From Actinomyces israelii DSM 43320 (GTDB lineage Bacteria; Actinomycetota; Actinomycetes; Actinomycetales; Actinomycetaceae), in assembly GCF_000711965.1 (NCBI RefSeq), contig NZ_JONS01000004.1:62001-126000 (forward strand): a stretch of 64,000 bases of DNA, given 5' to 3'. Position 1 is the stretch's first letter; every line of letters begins with the position of its first letter. The notes under the pieces were generated by a model. It did not search any database. It was not told where the DNA came from and worked only from the letters and a program-made list of their open reading frames with translations. The translations under genes and the position numbers were made by a program. This document shows, in pieces, positions 28,189 to 38,376 of this stretch.

Positions 28189-28683
28189 TCAGCCGGTCAG
28201 GGCCAGCACGACGGCGGCCGCCCAGCCGCCGTCGTGGGTCAGGGAGACCGGCCACCGGCCCGGCCGGTCGGCCCCCTCCCCCAGGCTCGCCTCGACCGCG
28301 TCGGCGACGGCGTCGCCGAGGCGCAGCGAGGGGCGCCCCCAGCGGTCGTTGACGACCTCGATGCCGCGCCAGTCGACCTCCTCGATTCTCAGGACGGGGG
28401 GGCAGACGCGCCCGGTGAGGGCGTTGACGGCCGTCGACCAGGCCTTGACGAAGGCCTCCTTGGCGGCCCAGCGGGCGGCCAGGTGCTCGGCCTCGTGGGA
28501 GCGGCTCGTCTCGGCGCGGCGCCTGGCCTCGCGGCGCTCGCGGGCGGTGAAGGCGCGCTCGGCGAAGACGGTGCCGGGCACCGCCAGCTGCTCGACGACG
28601 CCGGGCACGTGGACGAGGTCGAGGCCCACCCCGAGCACGCGGGCGCCGCAGTCGGGCAGGGGCGGCAGAGCAGGGGCCGTCAC
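28189..28683 (-). CDS. acpS: Holo-[acyl-carrier-protein] synthase AcpS
   Basis: A 164-residue 4'-phosphopantetheinyl transferase: GVGLDLVHVPGVVEQLA (conserved Asp binding Mg), RAFTARERREA, EAEHLAARWAAKEAFVKAWS (AAKEA motif) and WPVSLTHDGGWAAAVVLAL. It transfers phosphopantetheine from CoA to the ACP domain of the type I FAS encoded 125 nt upstream, a gene pairing also found in mycobacteria and corynebacteria. The GTG start at 28683 has GGAGG 7 nt upstream. It is longer than typical AcpS (about 125 residues), with an N-terminal extension and an insert. Confidence 0.92.
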   Translation of the reverse strand: MTAPALPPLPDCGARVLGVGLDLVHVPGVVEQLAVPGTVFAERAFTARERREARRRAETSRSHEAEHLAARWAAKEAFVKAWSTAVNALTGRVCPPVLRIEEVDWRGIEVVNDRWGRPSLRLGDAVADAVEASLGEGADRPGRWPVSLTHDGGWAAAVVLALTG

Positions 28684-28698
28684 AGCAACACCTCCATG

Positions 28699-28710
28699 GG
28701 TCGTACGACC
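28699..28710. repeat. Palindrome between fas and acpS
   Basis: GGTCGTACGACC is a perfect 12-bp palindrome, flanked by AT on both sides after one mismatch (near-palindrome of 18 bp). Just upstream on the minus strand CCGATCTCG occurs twice (28708-28716 and 28732-28740 region). It lies 15 nt before the acpS start codon and could be an operator. Confidence 0.35.
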
Positions 28711-28807
28711 GATCTCGCGCCGGAGACCTACCGATCTCGGCGAAGGGTGGTGGTGGGCGGGCCCGCGGCCGCGCTCTCGCCCACCACCGCCGACGGGTGG
28801 GAGCGGG

Positions 28808-31800
28808 TCAGGCGCTCTCCCCGGCGTGGTAGACGCCGTCGGCGCCCAGCCGCGCCCGGGGGTCCAGGAGCATGGCGGCCTCGACCTCGTGCGGGTCGCG
28901 GTGCCTGGTCTCCTGGCCGAGTCGGCGGCCCTCGACCTGCTCGAACAGCGGCGCCCGGCCGATCATGCCGGCCCGACGACGGCGCGTGCCCGCGGCGAGG
29001 CGGGCGTTGGCGCCGGTCAGCCACGCGTCCACCGCCTCCTGGCCGCCCGACTGGCGCAGGGCGGACTCGAAGGCGCCGGGGTGGACCAGGGCGATCAGGC
29101 CGCTGACGTGTCCGAAGCCCAGCGAGGTCAGCAGGCCCGCGCGCACCGGGCCGGCGCCCGGAACGCGTCCGGACTCCCCGCCGCGCCCGGCCAGGCGGAT
29201 GGGCGTGCGCGGCCAGACCCAGAAGGCGTCCTTGGCCAGCGGCGCATCGACCACGTCGAGGCTGGCGTTGCCGGGGGCAACGCCGGTGGCGAGGATCTCG
29301 GCCAGGCCGGAGACCTGGAAGACCGCGGCACCGCCCTTGGCGTGACCGGTGATCGTCTTCTGGGAGACGGCCACCAGCGGGTTGCCCTCGGAGCGGCCCA
29401 GTGCGCGCGCCAGGCGCGTGTGCAGCTCGGACTCGTTGGGGTCGTTGGCGCCCGTGGACGTGTCGTGCTTGGAGACCACGGCGATGTCGTCGGCCTCGAC
29501 GCCCAGGGCGCGCAGGGAGCGCGCCAGGCGGGAGTCCCCCCCGCCGCGCCCGGCCCCCAGGGCGCCCAGGCCGGGCGCCGGGATGGAGGTGTGGGCGCCG
29601 TCGGCGTAGGAGGACACGAAGCCGATCACGCCGGCGACCGGCAGGCCCAGCCGGGCGGCCACGGAGGCGCGCGCCAGGATCACCGTGCCGCCGCCCTCGG
29701 CCTCCACGAAGCCGCCTCGGCGGCGGTCGTTGGCCCGGGAGAAGTGGCGGGCGGAGATGCCCTTGGCGTACATGGCGGCCGCCTCCGCGGTGGCGCTCAT
29801 GTTGCCGAAGCCGACCACGGACTCCACCGAGATGTCGTCGATGGCGCCGGCGACGACCACGTCGGCCTTGCCCAGGGCGATCTTGTCCCAGCCCTCCTCG
29901 ATGGATACCGCGGCGGTGGCGCAGGCGCTCACCGGCTGGACCATCGACCCGTAGCCGCCGATGTAGGACTGCATGACGTGCGCGGCCACGACGTTGGGCA
30001 GGGCCTCCTGGAGGATGTCGCTGGGGCGGTCCTCGCCGAGCAGGCGGCCCACGAACATCTTGCGCATGGCGTCCATGCCGCCGAAGCCGGTTCCTTGCGT
30101 GGAGGCGACGTCGCTGGGGTGGACGGCCGCCAGCAGCTCGGCCGGCGAGAAGCCGGCCGACAGGAAGGCGTCGACCGCCGTGACGAGGTTCCACGAGGCG
30201 ATCGGGTCCATGCCCTCGGCCATGGCCGCCGGAATGCCCCAGCGCTGCGGGTCGAAGTCGACCGGGAACTGGCCGCCGACCGTGCGCGACAGGGCCGCAC
30301 GGCGCGGAACGCGGGCGAGCGACCCGGCCAGGCGGGTGACGGTCCACTCCCCCGTCTCGGCGTCGGGCGCCACGAGCGTGTGCTCGGGGTCGGTCGCCTC
30401 CAGGGTGCGGGCGGTGGCCTCGTCGGCCACGGTCAGCGTGATGTCGTGGTCGAGGTAGACGGCCACGTCCTCCTCGGCGTCAGGGGCGATGACCCCGTCG
30501 TCGACGAACTCGCGGATGCCGCAGCGCGCCACGACCTCGTCGCGGTAGCGCTCGAGGATGTCGGACTCCTCGACCATCTCGCCGTCGGCGTCGTACCAGC
30601 CGGCCTTCGGCGAGTCGTGCCAGGTGAGCAGGCCCATGCCCCAGGCGAGCTCCAGCACGCCGGCGGCGGTCAGCTCGACGTCGTCGCCGCCGCTCATGCC
30701 CAGCTCGGCCTCGCGGCGCGTGCGCCCCGACCCCCACGTGGAGACCTCGCCGGTGGACACCACGACGACCATGTCGTCCAGGGAGGCGTCCACACCGCCC
30801 CAGTGGGGGGCGGTCGGCTGGGTGGGCACCACCGGGGTCGGCAGGGCCTTGATGGTGGCCGGGGCCGGCTCCCCGTCGGCGGCGTCCGCGTTCTCGGCCG
30901 CCTGGGCCACGGCCTGCTCGCGCAAGGCGACCAGGTCCACGCCCTCGCCCAGGCCCCCGGTCAGGTCCGCCAGGACCGGGGCGGTGGCCGCCTGGGCGCG
31001 CACGTCGGTGGTGCACAGCCCCACCAGCTCGGCGGCGATCTCCGGGGTGGCCCAGGTGCGCACCCCGGCGGCCTCGACGGCCGCCACGAGCGGGTCGTTG
31101 GCGCCCATGAGGCCGGTGCCCCGCACCCAGCCGATGCGCGGGTGGGCGAGCGTCACTCGCCGCGCCCAGGCCCGCTCGGAGCGCCACCGGTTGACGATGG
31201 CGTCCAGGGCGGACTTGACCTCGCCGTAGGCGCCGTCCCCGCCGAAGGTGCCGCGGTTGGGCGAGCCGGGCAGCACGACGTGGAGGCGGTGGTCCACATG
31301 GGTGTCGGTGCCGATAGCGCTCAGCGCCGCGATGGTGCGCTCCACGCTCCACAGCAGCAGGCGCGTCTGCGACTCGGCGTCGGGGCCGGCGTCGGCCAGG
31401 GTCCCGGACACGCGCGGCGCCGCGAAGGGGAACAGGAGGGTCGGGACGAGGGCCTCCTTGACGAGCCTGGTCGAGCCGCCGGAGGTGATGACCTGGTCGT
31501 GGCCGATCCAGTCGGCCAGGGCGTCCACGTCCCGGTAGGAGGCCAGGTTCGCCGGGACCATCCACAGGCGCGCGCCGGCGGCGGCGTGCTCGCGGTACAG
31601 GTCCTTGGCGAAGGCCAGGCGCTCGTGCGTCAGGCGCGAGCTGGTCGCCACCACGGTGGCGCCGCCGGCCAGCAGCTCGCCGACGACCGCGGCGGCGATG
31701 GAGCGCGGGGCCACGCCGGTGACGACGGCGACGTCGTCGGCCCAGCGGACCGAGTCGGCGCCGGCCACGGGGGGCCGCGCCGCCGCGGTCGCGATGGCCT

Positions 31801-34800
31801 CGGCAATGCCCGCGCGCTCGGCGGCCTCGGGGGCGCCGGCCTCGCGCAGGGCGCGCACCCACCAGGCGGCCTGGTCGGCGACGGCCCGCCCCAGTCCGGT
31901 GAAGCGCTCCGGGGCCAGGAGCGCGCGCGCCCGGTCCAGCGGCGTCTCGCCGTTGCCCAGGCGGGCCAGGTCCTCGCGCGCCGTGGCCCAGCGGTCGTCG
32001 ATGAGGACGGCGCGGTCGGCGTCGAAGGCGGGCGTGACCGAGCGCAGCCAGCCGGCGCCCAGCTCGGCGTCGACGGCCTCGACCAGGGCGCGCGCGGCCG
32101 CCGCCTCGTCGTCCGCGTCGGCGGGGACGGTGACCCGCTCCGACAGGCCCAGAGCAGACAGCACGGTGCGCGCCGTGGTGGCCAGCACGCCGTCGGCGCC
32201 GGTGACGGCGGCGGCGAAGGCGTCCAGGGCGGCGGAGTCCACCACCGCGCCCCCGGCGCCGCCCGCGGCGCTGGGCCTGGCCACGGAGACGCCGTGGGCC
32301 GAGGCCACGTCCTGGACGGCCCTGTCGATGAGGGCGTCCACCGCGCCGGCGCTGCCAACCGGGGCCGAGGTCCCCAGGGAGGCGAGGTCCTCCCCGCGCA
32401 TGGAGGCGCCCTCGCGGGTGCCCAGGAACAGCTCGGCGGTGACGTGGGAGACCCACCCCTCGCCCAGGCCCCAGGTGCCCGTGACGCGCTCGGCGACGCG
32501 CGCGGGGCGTACGCCGGACGGGCCGAGGAGGCGGCCCAGGGCGGTGCGGACGGCGTCGGTGAGGACCGGGCCGAAGGCCTTGTAGCCGGGGGCCCCCTTG
32601 GCGACCGTGGCCGCCAGCGCCGTCATGTCGGCGTCCGCGGCGCCGTCGATGCTGGCGAGCTGGAGCTCGGTGCCCATGTCCATGAGCAGCTGGTTGCGCC
32701 GCGAGGACACGCCGTTGGTCAGGGTCTCGGTGGTGTCGGTGGCGCCGATCTGCTCGGGCCGGATGCGCGCGGCGTGCGCCAGGAGCACGGTCAGGGCGTC
32801 CGTGGCGGTGAAGGGCAGGTCGTCCACGGGACCGGAGGCGGCCGGCGGCGCGGCCGGGGCCTCCGCCGGCGCGGCGGACGCCTCGACGGGAGCCGGCGCG
32901 GCGGCCTCGACGGGGGCGGCCTGCTCGCCGGTCGGCAGCTCGAAGCTCTCCTCCTCCGGCTCCACGGCCGGGTCGGTGTCGGTGGCCAGGACGCGCGCCT
33001 CGTCGCGGCGGGCGTTGTGGACCGTCACGTGGCGCCCGTGGTGCTGGGGCAGCATGAGCGTCCTGGAGGCCAGGTTGGCCAGCGTCGGGGAGGCGGCCAG
33101 GCCGACCTCGATAATGTGCTCCACGCCCAGGCCGCCCTGATCGGGGGCGGACAGCAGGACGTCCTGAGTCTCGATCCAGCGCACCGGGGAGGCGAACTGC
33201 CAGGCGAGCAGCTCGATGAGCAGCCGGCGGGCCAGCTCGACGGGCCGCTTCTGCCAGGCGGCCCAGTCCTCGACAATGGCCCGAACCGGCTCGGAGGGCA
33301 CGACGTCGAGGATCGCGCGGGCGAACTCGGGGGTCAGCTCGAAGGGGCGCGCCACCAGGTTGGGCACGTAGCGGCCCACCAGGCGGTCGGCGTCCAGGTC
33401 GGTCGGGACGAGCGCGGCCAGGCGCTCGCGGAACTCGGGCACGCCGGGGCGCAGGACCCTGGAGTGGAAGGGCACGTCAATGCCGGGCACGAGCATGAAC
33501 GGGTTCTTGCCGCCGCGCGCCTCGGCCCTGGCTCGCGAGTCGGCGGCCAGGGCGTCCAGCCCCTTGATGGTGCCCGCCACGGCGTACTGCACGCCGGCGA
33601 GGTTGTAGTTGACGATCTGGAGGAACTCGCCGCTGGTCCGGGAGATCTGGTCGACGTAGTCCTCGACGTCGGCCGCCTTAATGCCCGCCTGGTTGGGGCG
33701 CAGCGCTCCCATGCGGTAGTTCGAGGCGCCGTGCTCGTCGCGCTCGACCAGGGTGTGCATGGTCGAGCCGCGCTGGAAGACGATGGAGATGGTCGTCTCC
33801 ACGGGCATGACGCGCCCGTAGGCGCTCAGGGCGGTGTACTCCCCCAGGGAGTGCCCGGCGAAGGCGGCCCCCTCGACCAGGGCCCCGGCCTCGGCCAGGC
33901 GCGCCGTGGTGGCCATGGCGACGGTGGCCAGGGCCACCTGGGTGAACTGGGTGAGGTTGAGCAGCCCCTCGGGGTGGCGGTAGGTGACGCCGCGGGCGGT
34001 CATCTCGGTGGGGTTGTCGCGCACCAGGGCGATGACGGAGAAGCCGAGCTCGGCGCGGGTGTGGGCGTCTGCGCGCTCCCAGACCTCGCGGGCGGCCCTG
34101 GAGCTGTTCATCTCGTCCAGCCCCATGCCGCGTGCCTGGATGCCCTGGCCGGGGTAGATGTAGGCGGTCGGCTCGGGCTCGGTGACGGCGGTGCCGCGGG
34201 AGACGACCTCGTCGCCGATACGGCAGGTGACCTCCAGGACGAGGCCGCCGCCGCGCACCAGGCCGGTGCGCTCGACGCTGATCTCGACGCGGTCGCCGAG
34301 CTCGACGGTGCCGAGCATGACGTAGGTCCAGCCGGCCAGCACATTGCGGGTGCCGTTGGCGGCGGTGGCGGCCACCACCTGCTGGGCGGTCGCCGACAGC
34401 CACATGCCGTGGACCAGCGGCGCCTCCATGCCGGCGACCTTGGCCGCGTGGTAGCTGGTGTGGATGGGGTTGAAGTCGCCGGTGACGCGGGCGAAGGCGG
34501 TCATGTCGGCCGGCGCCGTCACCGTGACGCGGCGCAGCAGACGGCGCGCAGCGGGGGCGGTGGCGCGCCCCGTGCCCCCGGCCGGCTCGGGGCTGGTGGG
34601 CACGGCGGTGCCCGAGGCGCGCCCGCGGATGGCGAAGCGCTCGCGCATGAGGGCGACCAGGGCGCCGTCGGAGGCGTCGGTCAGCTCCAGGCGCACATCG
34701 ACGACCCGGCCGGCGCCGGACTCCTCCAGGGCGGCCACCCACCCGTCGACCTGGATGACGGTGTCGGGGCCCGCCTGGGCGTGCAGCTCGGCCAGTGGGC

Positions 34801-37800
34801 GGCGCAGGTCGATGGTGTGGTCGAGGTGGACGGCTCCCAGCAGCCCCTCGATGAGCGGCATGCCGTCCTCGACGACGCTGCCCAGGGCCGCGTAGACCAC
34901 CGGCCAGCAGGGGCCGAGCAGGGCGTCGGGCACCAGCGGGGCGGGCGACAGCGAGGTCGGCAGGGCGTCTGCGGTCACGGCGCCGTGATCGGCCCCCAGG
35001 TTGCCGGCCAGGGTGAAACGGGCGTGGACGGTGCCGAAGGGCTGGGCTGCGGGGCGGCCGAGCGCGTCGGCGGCTCCGGGCGCGGCGGCGACCACCTGCG
35101 GCAGGGCCTCGACGAGGTCGCCGGTGACGGACACGGCACCCACGCCGGCGGTGGCGCGCAGCAGGTCGTTCATGGTCTCGCTGATGCGCTCGGGGTCCAC
35201 CAGCGGCGCGGCCCCGTCCCAGGCGCGGGCCAGGCGCAGGGGGACGACGAGGCGGCGCACGGCGTGGATGTCCTGGCCGCCGGGTGTGGAGTCCCAGTGG
35301 GTGTCGAGGCGGATGTCCAGGTCGTAGGCGTCCTCGGCGACGTCGGGGCGGGCGATGACCGTGTAGGCCTCCGGCGGCAGCACGCGGGCCGGGTTGATGG
35401 TCAGGTGCCCGTTCCACAGGACGTGCGGCGTGGTGCGGACCAGCTCGGTGGCGTCGGCGACGGGGGCGCCGAGCGTGCTCGCGGTCACCTCGGTGCCCAG
35501 GCGTCCGGCGGCGACCTGCTCGGGCACGCCAGCGGCCTGGAGGGCCTCGACGGCGGCGGTCTCAAAGCGGCCCAGGAGGTGGCCGACGGGCTCGTTGATG
35601 GTGGTGATACCCGCCACGGCGACCGGGCCGGGGATGATGCGCACCTGGTCGGCGGTGTAACGCGGGTCCTGGGACTGCCACAGCGAGTCGGTGCCCCACC
35701 AGCGCAGGATGTCGGCGTCCAGGACCGGCACGAAGGGCACCGGCCTGGGGTGCTTGCGGCACAGGTCGACGAACCAGGCGGCGTCGGCCGGCTCGACGAG
35801 CGTCCGGGCGGCGGACGGGTAGCGCCGGGCGAGCGCGGCCAGGGCGGCGTCGGCGTCCAGGACGTCGTCCTCGGTGGCGAACAGGGTCTCGATCTCGCCG
35901 TGGTCGGCGCTGCTCACACGCGCCTCGACGCGGTGGAGCAGGTCGACGAAGCGGTCGTACCAGCCCTCGTCGGCCCAGTCCGCGCGGGTGGCGGCACGCC
36001 CGTCGTGGGGGGCGACGCACAGCTCGGCGTAGCGGGTGGCCCAGTCCAGGTAGGTCATCTCCTCGACGTCGCCGAAGTAGGGCTTGGCGGTCTTGGACAG
36101 GGCGGCGATCATCTCCTCGCGCCGGGCGTTCATGGCCTGGTCGTTGCCGGCGAGCTCCTGGATGAGGCGGGAGGCGCGCGCCGAGGAGTTGTCGATCTCA
36201 TACAGGTCGGCGCGCAGGTGCGACAGGCCGGAGGTCATCCCGCCCACCGAGGCGCCCGAGGCGACCCAGCCGCCCTCGTGCGCGGGGTCGATGCCGGGGG
36301 TGTCGACGAGGAGCTGCTTGACGTCCTCGTTGGTCCTGGCCTCCAGGCAGGTCATAGCGGCCGTGCCGACCATGACGCCGTCCACGGGGGCGGCGGTGAC
36401 TCCGTAGGCCTCGGCCCAGCGCCCGGTGAGGTAGTCGGCGGCCCTCTCGGGCGTGCCGATGCCCCCGCCGACGCACACCACCAGGTTGTCGCACGCCCGG
36501 ATGGCGTCGTAGGTGGCCAGGAGCATGGTGTCCAGGTCCTCCCAGGAGTGGTGGCCGCCGGCGTGCCCGTCCTCGATCTGCATAATGACGGGGCTGCCGG
36601 GCACGGCCTTGGCGATGGCGATGACCTGGCGGATCTGGTCCACGGTGCCGGGCTTGAAGGCCACGTAGGGGAAGCCCTCGGCGTGCAGGCGCGCCAGCAG
36701 GGCGACCGCCTCGTCGAGCTCGGGGATGCCCGCGGAGATGACGACGCCGTCCACGGGGGCGCCGGCGCCGCGGGCCTTGGACAGCAGGCGCTGGGTGCCC
36801 AGGTGAAGGTTCCACAGGTAGCGGTCCATGAACATGGCGTTGAAGGCGGCCGTGCGGCCCGGCTCCAGGGCGGCCTCCAGCCCGGCCAGGTTCTCGGTCA
36901 GGACCGTGGCGGTGGTCTGCCCGCCGCCGGCGAGCTCGGACCAGTAGCCGGCGTTGGCCGCCGCTGCCACGATCTCGGGGTCGACGGTGGTGGGCGTCAT
37001 GCCGGCCAGCAGCACGGCGGAGCGTCCGGTCAGGCGGGTGAAGGCGGTGTCGAGGGTGAGCCGCCCGTCGGGCAGGCGGGTCAGGCGCGGGGCGAAGCGG
37101 GCGCGGTCGACCGCCGGTGCCGGGGCGGCGCCGGGCCGCTCGAGGTTGTCGATACCGCGTGCGGTGCCCGCGGGGATGACGGTCGTGCCGGTGCCGGCCA
37201 CGACTGCCTCGGTCAGACGCGTGAGCACGGTCCCCGGGCCCAGGTCGACCACGAGGCGGGAGCCGGCCCCCGCCAGGGCCTGGGCGACCATCTCGGGCCA
37301 GTCGACCGGGTCGATGAGAACGGCGACAGCCAGGTCGCGGGCCAGGCCGGCGTCCAGCCCGGCGCGCTCGGACCACGCGACGACGTCCTCGACGGCGGGC
37401 GCGAGCAGCGGGGTGTGGAAGGGGACCGAGGTGGTGAGGAACTCGGTGACGGGGCTGAGGACCGCTCCCCCGCGGCGGCGCTCCTTGCGGTCGTCGGCGC
37501 TGCGGCGGGCGGCGGCCTCCAGGGCGCTGACCACGGCCTCCAGGTCGGCGGGGCGGCCCGACAGGATGTGGGCCTGGCGGCCGTTGGTGACTCCGACGCT
37601 GATGTCCTGCGCGCCGGGGACCCGGGCGAGCACGGCGTCCAGGACCTGGCGGGTCACGCCGCGCACCGAGAGCATGGGGGTGGACTCCCCCACGGTGCCC
37701 AGGTCGAGACGGCGGGTGGTGCGGGCGGCGGCCGCTCCGATGAGACGGGCGATGGCGTGGACCTCGACAGCGCCCGCCTCATCGGCCTCGGAGCCGCCGT

Positions 37801-38368
37801 CGCCGGCCAGGGTCTGCAGCAGGGCGACGCCGAGCACTCCCTGGGAGTGGCCGATGACGGCGGCGGGGGCCGCCGACGAGGTGACGGCGACGCCGGCTGC
37901 AGGCAGGGAGGCGACGGCGGCGTGCTGGGCGAACAGGATCCCGGGGACCGAGATGTCGGCGGTGTCAGCCACGGACCCGCCCGCGGCGGCGGGGGTCACG
38001 GGGACGGCGTCGTCGGTCAGGAAGCGGGCGCCGCGCGGGGTGATGGTCAGCAGGTCGGTGGCTACGGGCGCCAGGCGCGCCGCGACGGCGGCGTCCAGCC
38101 TGACGAGCGCGGCCGCCAGCTCGCGGTCCAGGCCAACGAGCTCGTCAAGGGTGGCGCGCCAGGGCGTGGCCTGTCCGCCGAAGGCCAGGACGTAGGGCTC
38201 GCCCCCGCTCAGACGCTCGGCGGAGGTCGGGGCGGCGGCCTCGACGGTGGTGGAGGTGGTGGGCTGGGTGGTCATGCGGTCCTCGGTCGTGGTGGACAGG
38301 TCGGTAGACGGTGCGGTGCTCGGGACAGTGGTGTCCGACGGCGCCGGTGAGGCGGGATGATCGGTCAT
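28808..38368 (-). CDS. fas: Type I fatty acid synthase (multifunctional FAS-I)
   Basis: A 3186-residue single-chain FAS-I. Approximate order: acetyltransferase (VIGHSQGVLGVALL, Ser near 175), enoyl reductase (LLAGMTPTTVDPEIVAAAANAGY near 460), dehydratase hot-dog fold (VTGDFNPIHTSYHA near 1310), malonyl/palmitoyl transferase (FAGHSLGEYTALS near 1507), ACP (GVSSRRNQLLMDMG, phosphopantetheine Ser near 1890), ketoreductase (VVTGVAPRSIAAAV near 2216) and ketosynthase (GTGFGGMDAM; VSACATA with the active Cys near 2816; KTITGHAKGG His near 3006). It makes C16-C18 acyl-CoA from acetyl- and malonyl-CoA. GTG 38380 is an alternative start, overlapping the accD stop. It is downstream of accA-accD and upstream of acpS. 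Confidence 0.96.
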   Translation of the reverse strand: MTDHPASPAPSDTTVPSTAPSTDLSTTTEDRMTTQPTTSTTVEAAAPTSAERLSGGEPYVLAFGGQATPWRATLDELVGLDRELAAALVRLDAAVAARLAPVATDLLTITPRGARFLTDDAVPVTPAAAGGSVADTADISVPGILFAQHAAVASLPAAGVAVTSSAAPAAVIGHSQGVLGVALLQTLAGDGGSEADEAGAVEVHAIARLIGAAAARTTRRLDLGTVGESTPMLSVRGVTRQVLDAVLARVPGAQDISVGVTNGRQAHILSGRPADLEAVVSALEAAARRSADDRKERRRGGAVLSPVTEFLTTSVPFHTPLLAPAVEDVVAWSERAGLDAGLARDLAVAVLIDPVDWPEMVAQALAGAGSRLVVDLGPGTVLTRLTEAVVAGTGTTVIPAGTARGIDNLERPGAAPAPAVDRARFAPRLTRLPDGRLTLDTAFTRLTGRSAVLLAGMTPTTVDPEIVAAAANAGYWSELAGGGQTTATVLTENLAGLEAALEPGRTAAFNAMFMDRYLWNLHLGTQRLLSKARGAGAPVDGVVISAGIPELDEAVALLARLHAEGFPYVAFKPGTVDQIRQVIAIAKAVPGSPVIMQIEDGHAGGHHSWEDLDTMLLATYDAIRACDNLVVCVGGGIGTPERAADYLTGRWAEAYGVTAAPVDGVMVGTAAMTCLEARTNEDVKQLLVDTPGIDPAHEGGWVASGASVGGMTSGLSHLRADLYEIDNSSARASRLIQELAGNDQAMNARREEMIAALSKTAKPYFGDVEEMTYLDWATRYAELCVAPHDGRAATRADWADEGWYDRFVDLLHRVEARVSSADHGEIETLFATEDDVLDADAALAALARRYPSAARTLVEPADAAWFVDLCRKHPRPVPFVPVLDADILRWWGTDSLWQSQDPRYTADQVRIIPGPVAVAGITTINEPVGHLLGRFETAAVEALQAAGVPEQVAAGRLGTEVTASTLGAPVADATELVRTTPHVLWNGHLTINPARVLPPEAYTVIARPDVAEDAYDLDIRLDTHWDSTPGGQDIHAVRRLVVPLRLARAWDGAAPLVDPERISETMNDLLRATAGVGAVSVTGDLVEALPQVVAAAPGAADALGRPAAQPFGTVHARFTLAGNLGADHGAVTADALPTSLSPAPLVPDALLGPCWPVVYAALGSVVEDGMPLIEGLLGAVHLDHTIDLRRPLAELHAQAGPDTVIQVDGWVAALEESGAGRVVDVRLELTDASDGALVALMRERFAIRGRASGTAVPTSPEPAGGTGRATAPAARRLLRRVTVTAPADMTAFARVTGDFNPIHTSYHAAKVAGMEAPLVHGMWLSATAQQVVAATAANGTRNVLAGWTYVMLGTVELGDRVEISVERTGLVRGGGLVLEVTCRIGDEVVSRGTAVTEPEPTAYIYPGQGIQARGMGLDEMNSSRAAREVWERADAHTRAELGFSVIALVRDNPTEMTARGVTYRHPEGLLNLTQFTQVALATVAMATTARLAEAGALVEGAAFAGHSLGEYTALSAYGRVMPVETTISIVFQRGSTMHTLVERDEHGASNYRMGALRPNQAGIKAADVEDYVDQISRTSGEFLQIVNYNLAGVQYAVAGTIKGLDALAADSRARAEARGGKNPFMLVPGIDVPFHSRVLRPGVPEFRERLAALVPTDLDADRLVGRYVPNLVARPFELTPEFARAILDVVPSEPVRAIVEDWAAWQKRPVELARRLLIELLAWQFASPVRWIETQDVLLSAPDQGGLGVEHIIEVGLAASPTLANLASRTLMLPQHHGRHVTVHNARRDEARVLATDTDPAVEPEEESFELPTGEQAAPVEAAAPAPVEASAAPAEAPAAPPAASGPVDDLPFTATDALTVLLAHAARIRPEQIGATDTTETLTNGVSSRRNQLLMDMGTELQLASIDGAADADMTALAATVAKGAPGYKAFGPVLTDAVRTALGRLLGPSGVRPARVAERVTGTWGLGEGWVSHVTAELFLGTREGASMRGEDLASLGTSAPVGSAGAVDALIDRAVQDVASAHGVSVARPSAAGGAGGAVVDSAALDAFAAAVTGADGVLATTARTVLSALGLSERVTVPADADDEAAAARALVEAVDAELGAGWLRSVTPAFDADRAVLIDDRWATAREDLARLGNGETPLDRARALLAPERFTGLGRAVADQAAWWVRALREAGAPEAAERAGIAEAIATAAARPPVAGADSVRWADDVAVVTGVAPRSIAAAVVGELLAGGATVVATSSRLTHERLAFAKDLYREHAAAGARLWMVPANLASYRDVDALADWIGHDQVITSGGSTRLVKEALVPTLLFPFAAPRVSGTLADAGPDAESQTRLLLWSVERTIAALSAIGTDTHVDHRLHVVLPGSPNRGTFGGDGAYGEVKSALDAIVNRWRSERAWARRVTLAHPRIGWVRGTGLMGANDPLVAAVEAAGVRTWATPEIAAELVGLCTTDVRAQAATAPVLADLTGGLGEGVDLVALREQAVAQAAENADAADGEPAPATIKALPTPVVPTQPTAPHWGGVDASLDDMVVVVSTGEVSTWGSGRTRREAELGMSGGDDVELTAAGVLELAWGMGLLTWHDSPKAGWYDADGEMVEESDILERYRDEVVARCGIREFVDDGVIAPDAEEDVAVYLDHDITLTVADEATARTLEATDPEHTLVAPDAETGEWTVTRLAGSLARVPRRAALSRTVGGQFPVDFDPQRWGIPAAMAEGMDPIASWNLVTAVDAFLSAGFSPAELLAAVHPSDVASTQGTGFGGMDAMRKMFVGRLLGEDRPSDILQEALPNVVAAHVMQSYIGGYGSMVQPVSACATAAVSIEEGWDKIALGKADVVVAGAIDDISVESVVGFGNMSATAEAAAMYAKGISARHFSRANDRRRGGFVEAEGGGTVILARASVAARLGLPVAGVIGFVSSYADGAHTSIPAPGLGALGAGRGGGDSRLARSLRALGVEADDIAVVSKHDTSTGANDPNESELHTRLARALGRSEGNPLVAVSQKTITGHAKGGAAVFQVSGLAEILATGVAPGNASLDVVDAPLAKDAFWVWPRTPIRLAGRGGESGRVPGAGPVRAGLLTSLGFGHVSGLIALVHPGAFESALRQSGGQEAVDAWLTGANARLAAGTRRRRAGMIGRAPLFEQVEGRRLGQETRHRDPHEVEAAMLLDPRARLGADGVYHAGESA

Positions 38369-38376
38369 GCGGCGCC

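Noticed and set aside
28349-38350. A 3333-codon open frame on the plus strand opposite the fatty acid synthase
   Set aside because: It is the mirror of fas in a very GC-rich sequence, where antisense stops are rare. The translation is low-complexity and repetitive, while the minus strand holds a complete FAS-I with all active-site motifs.
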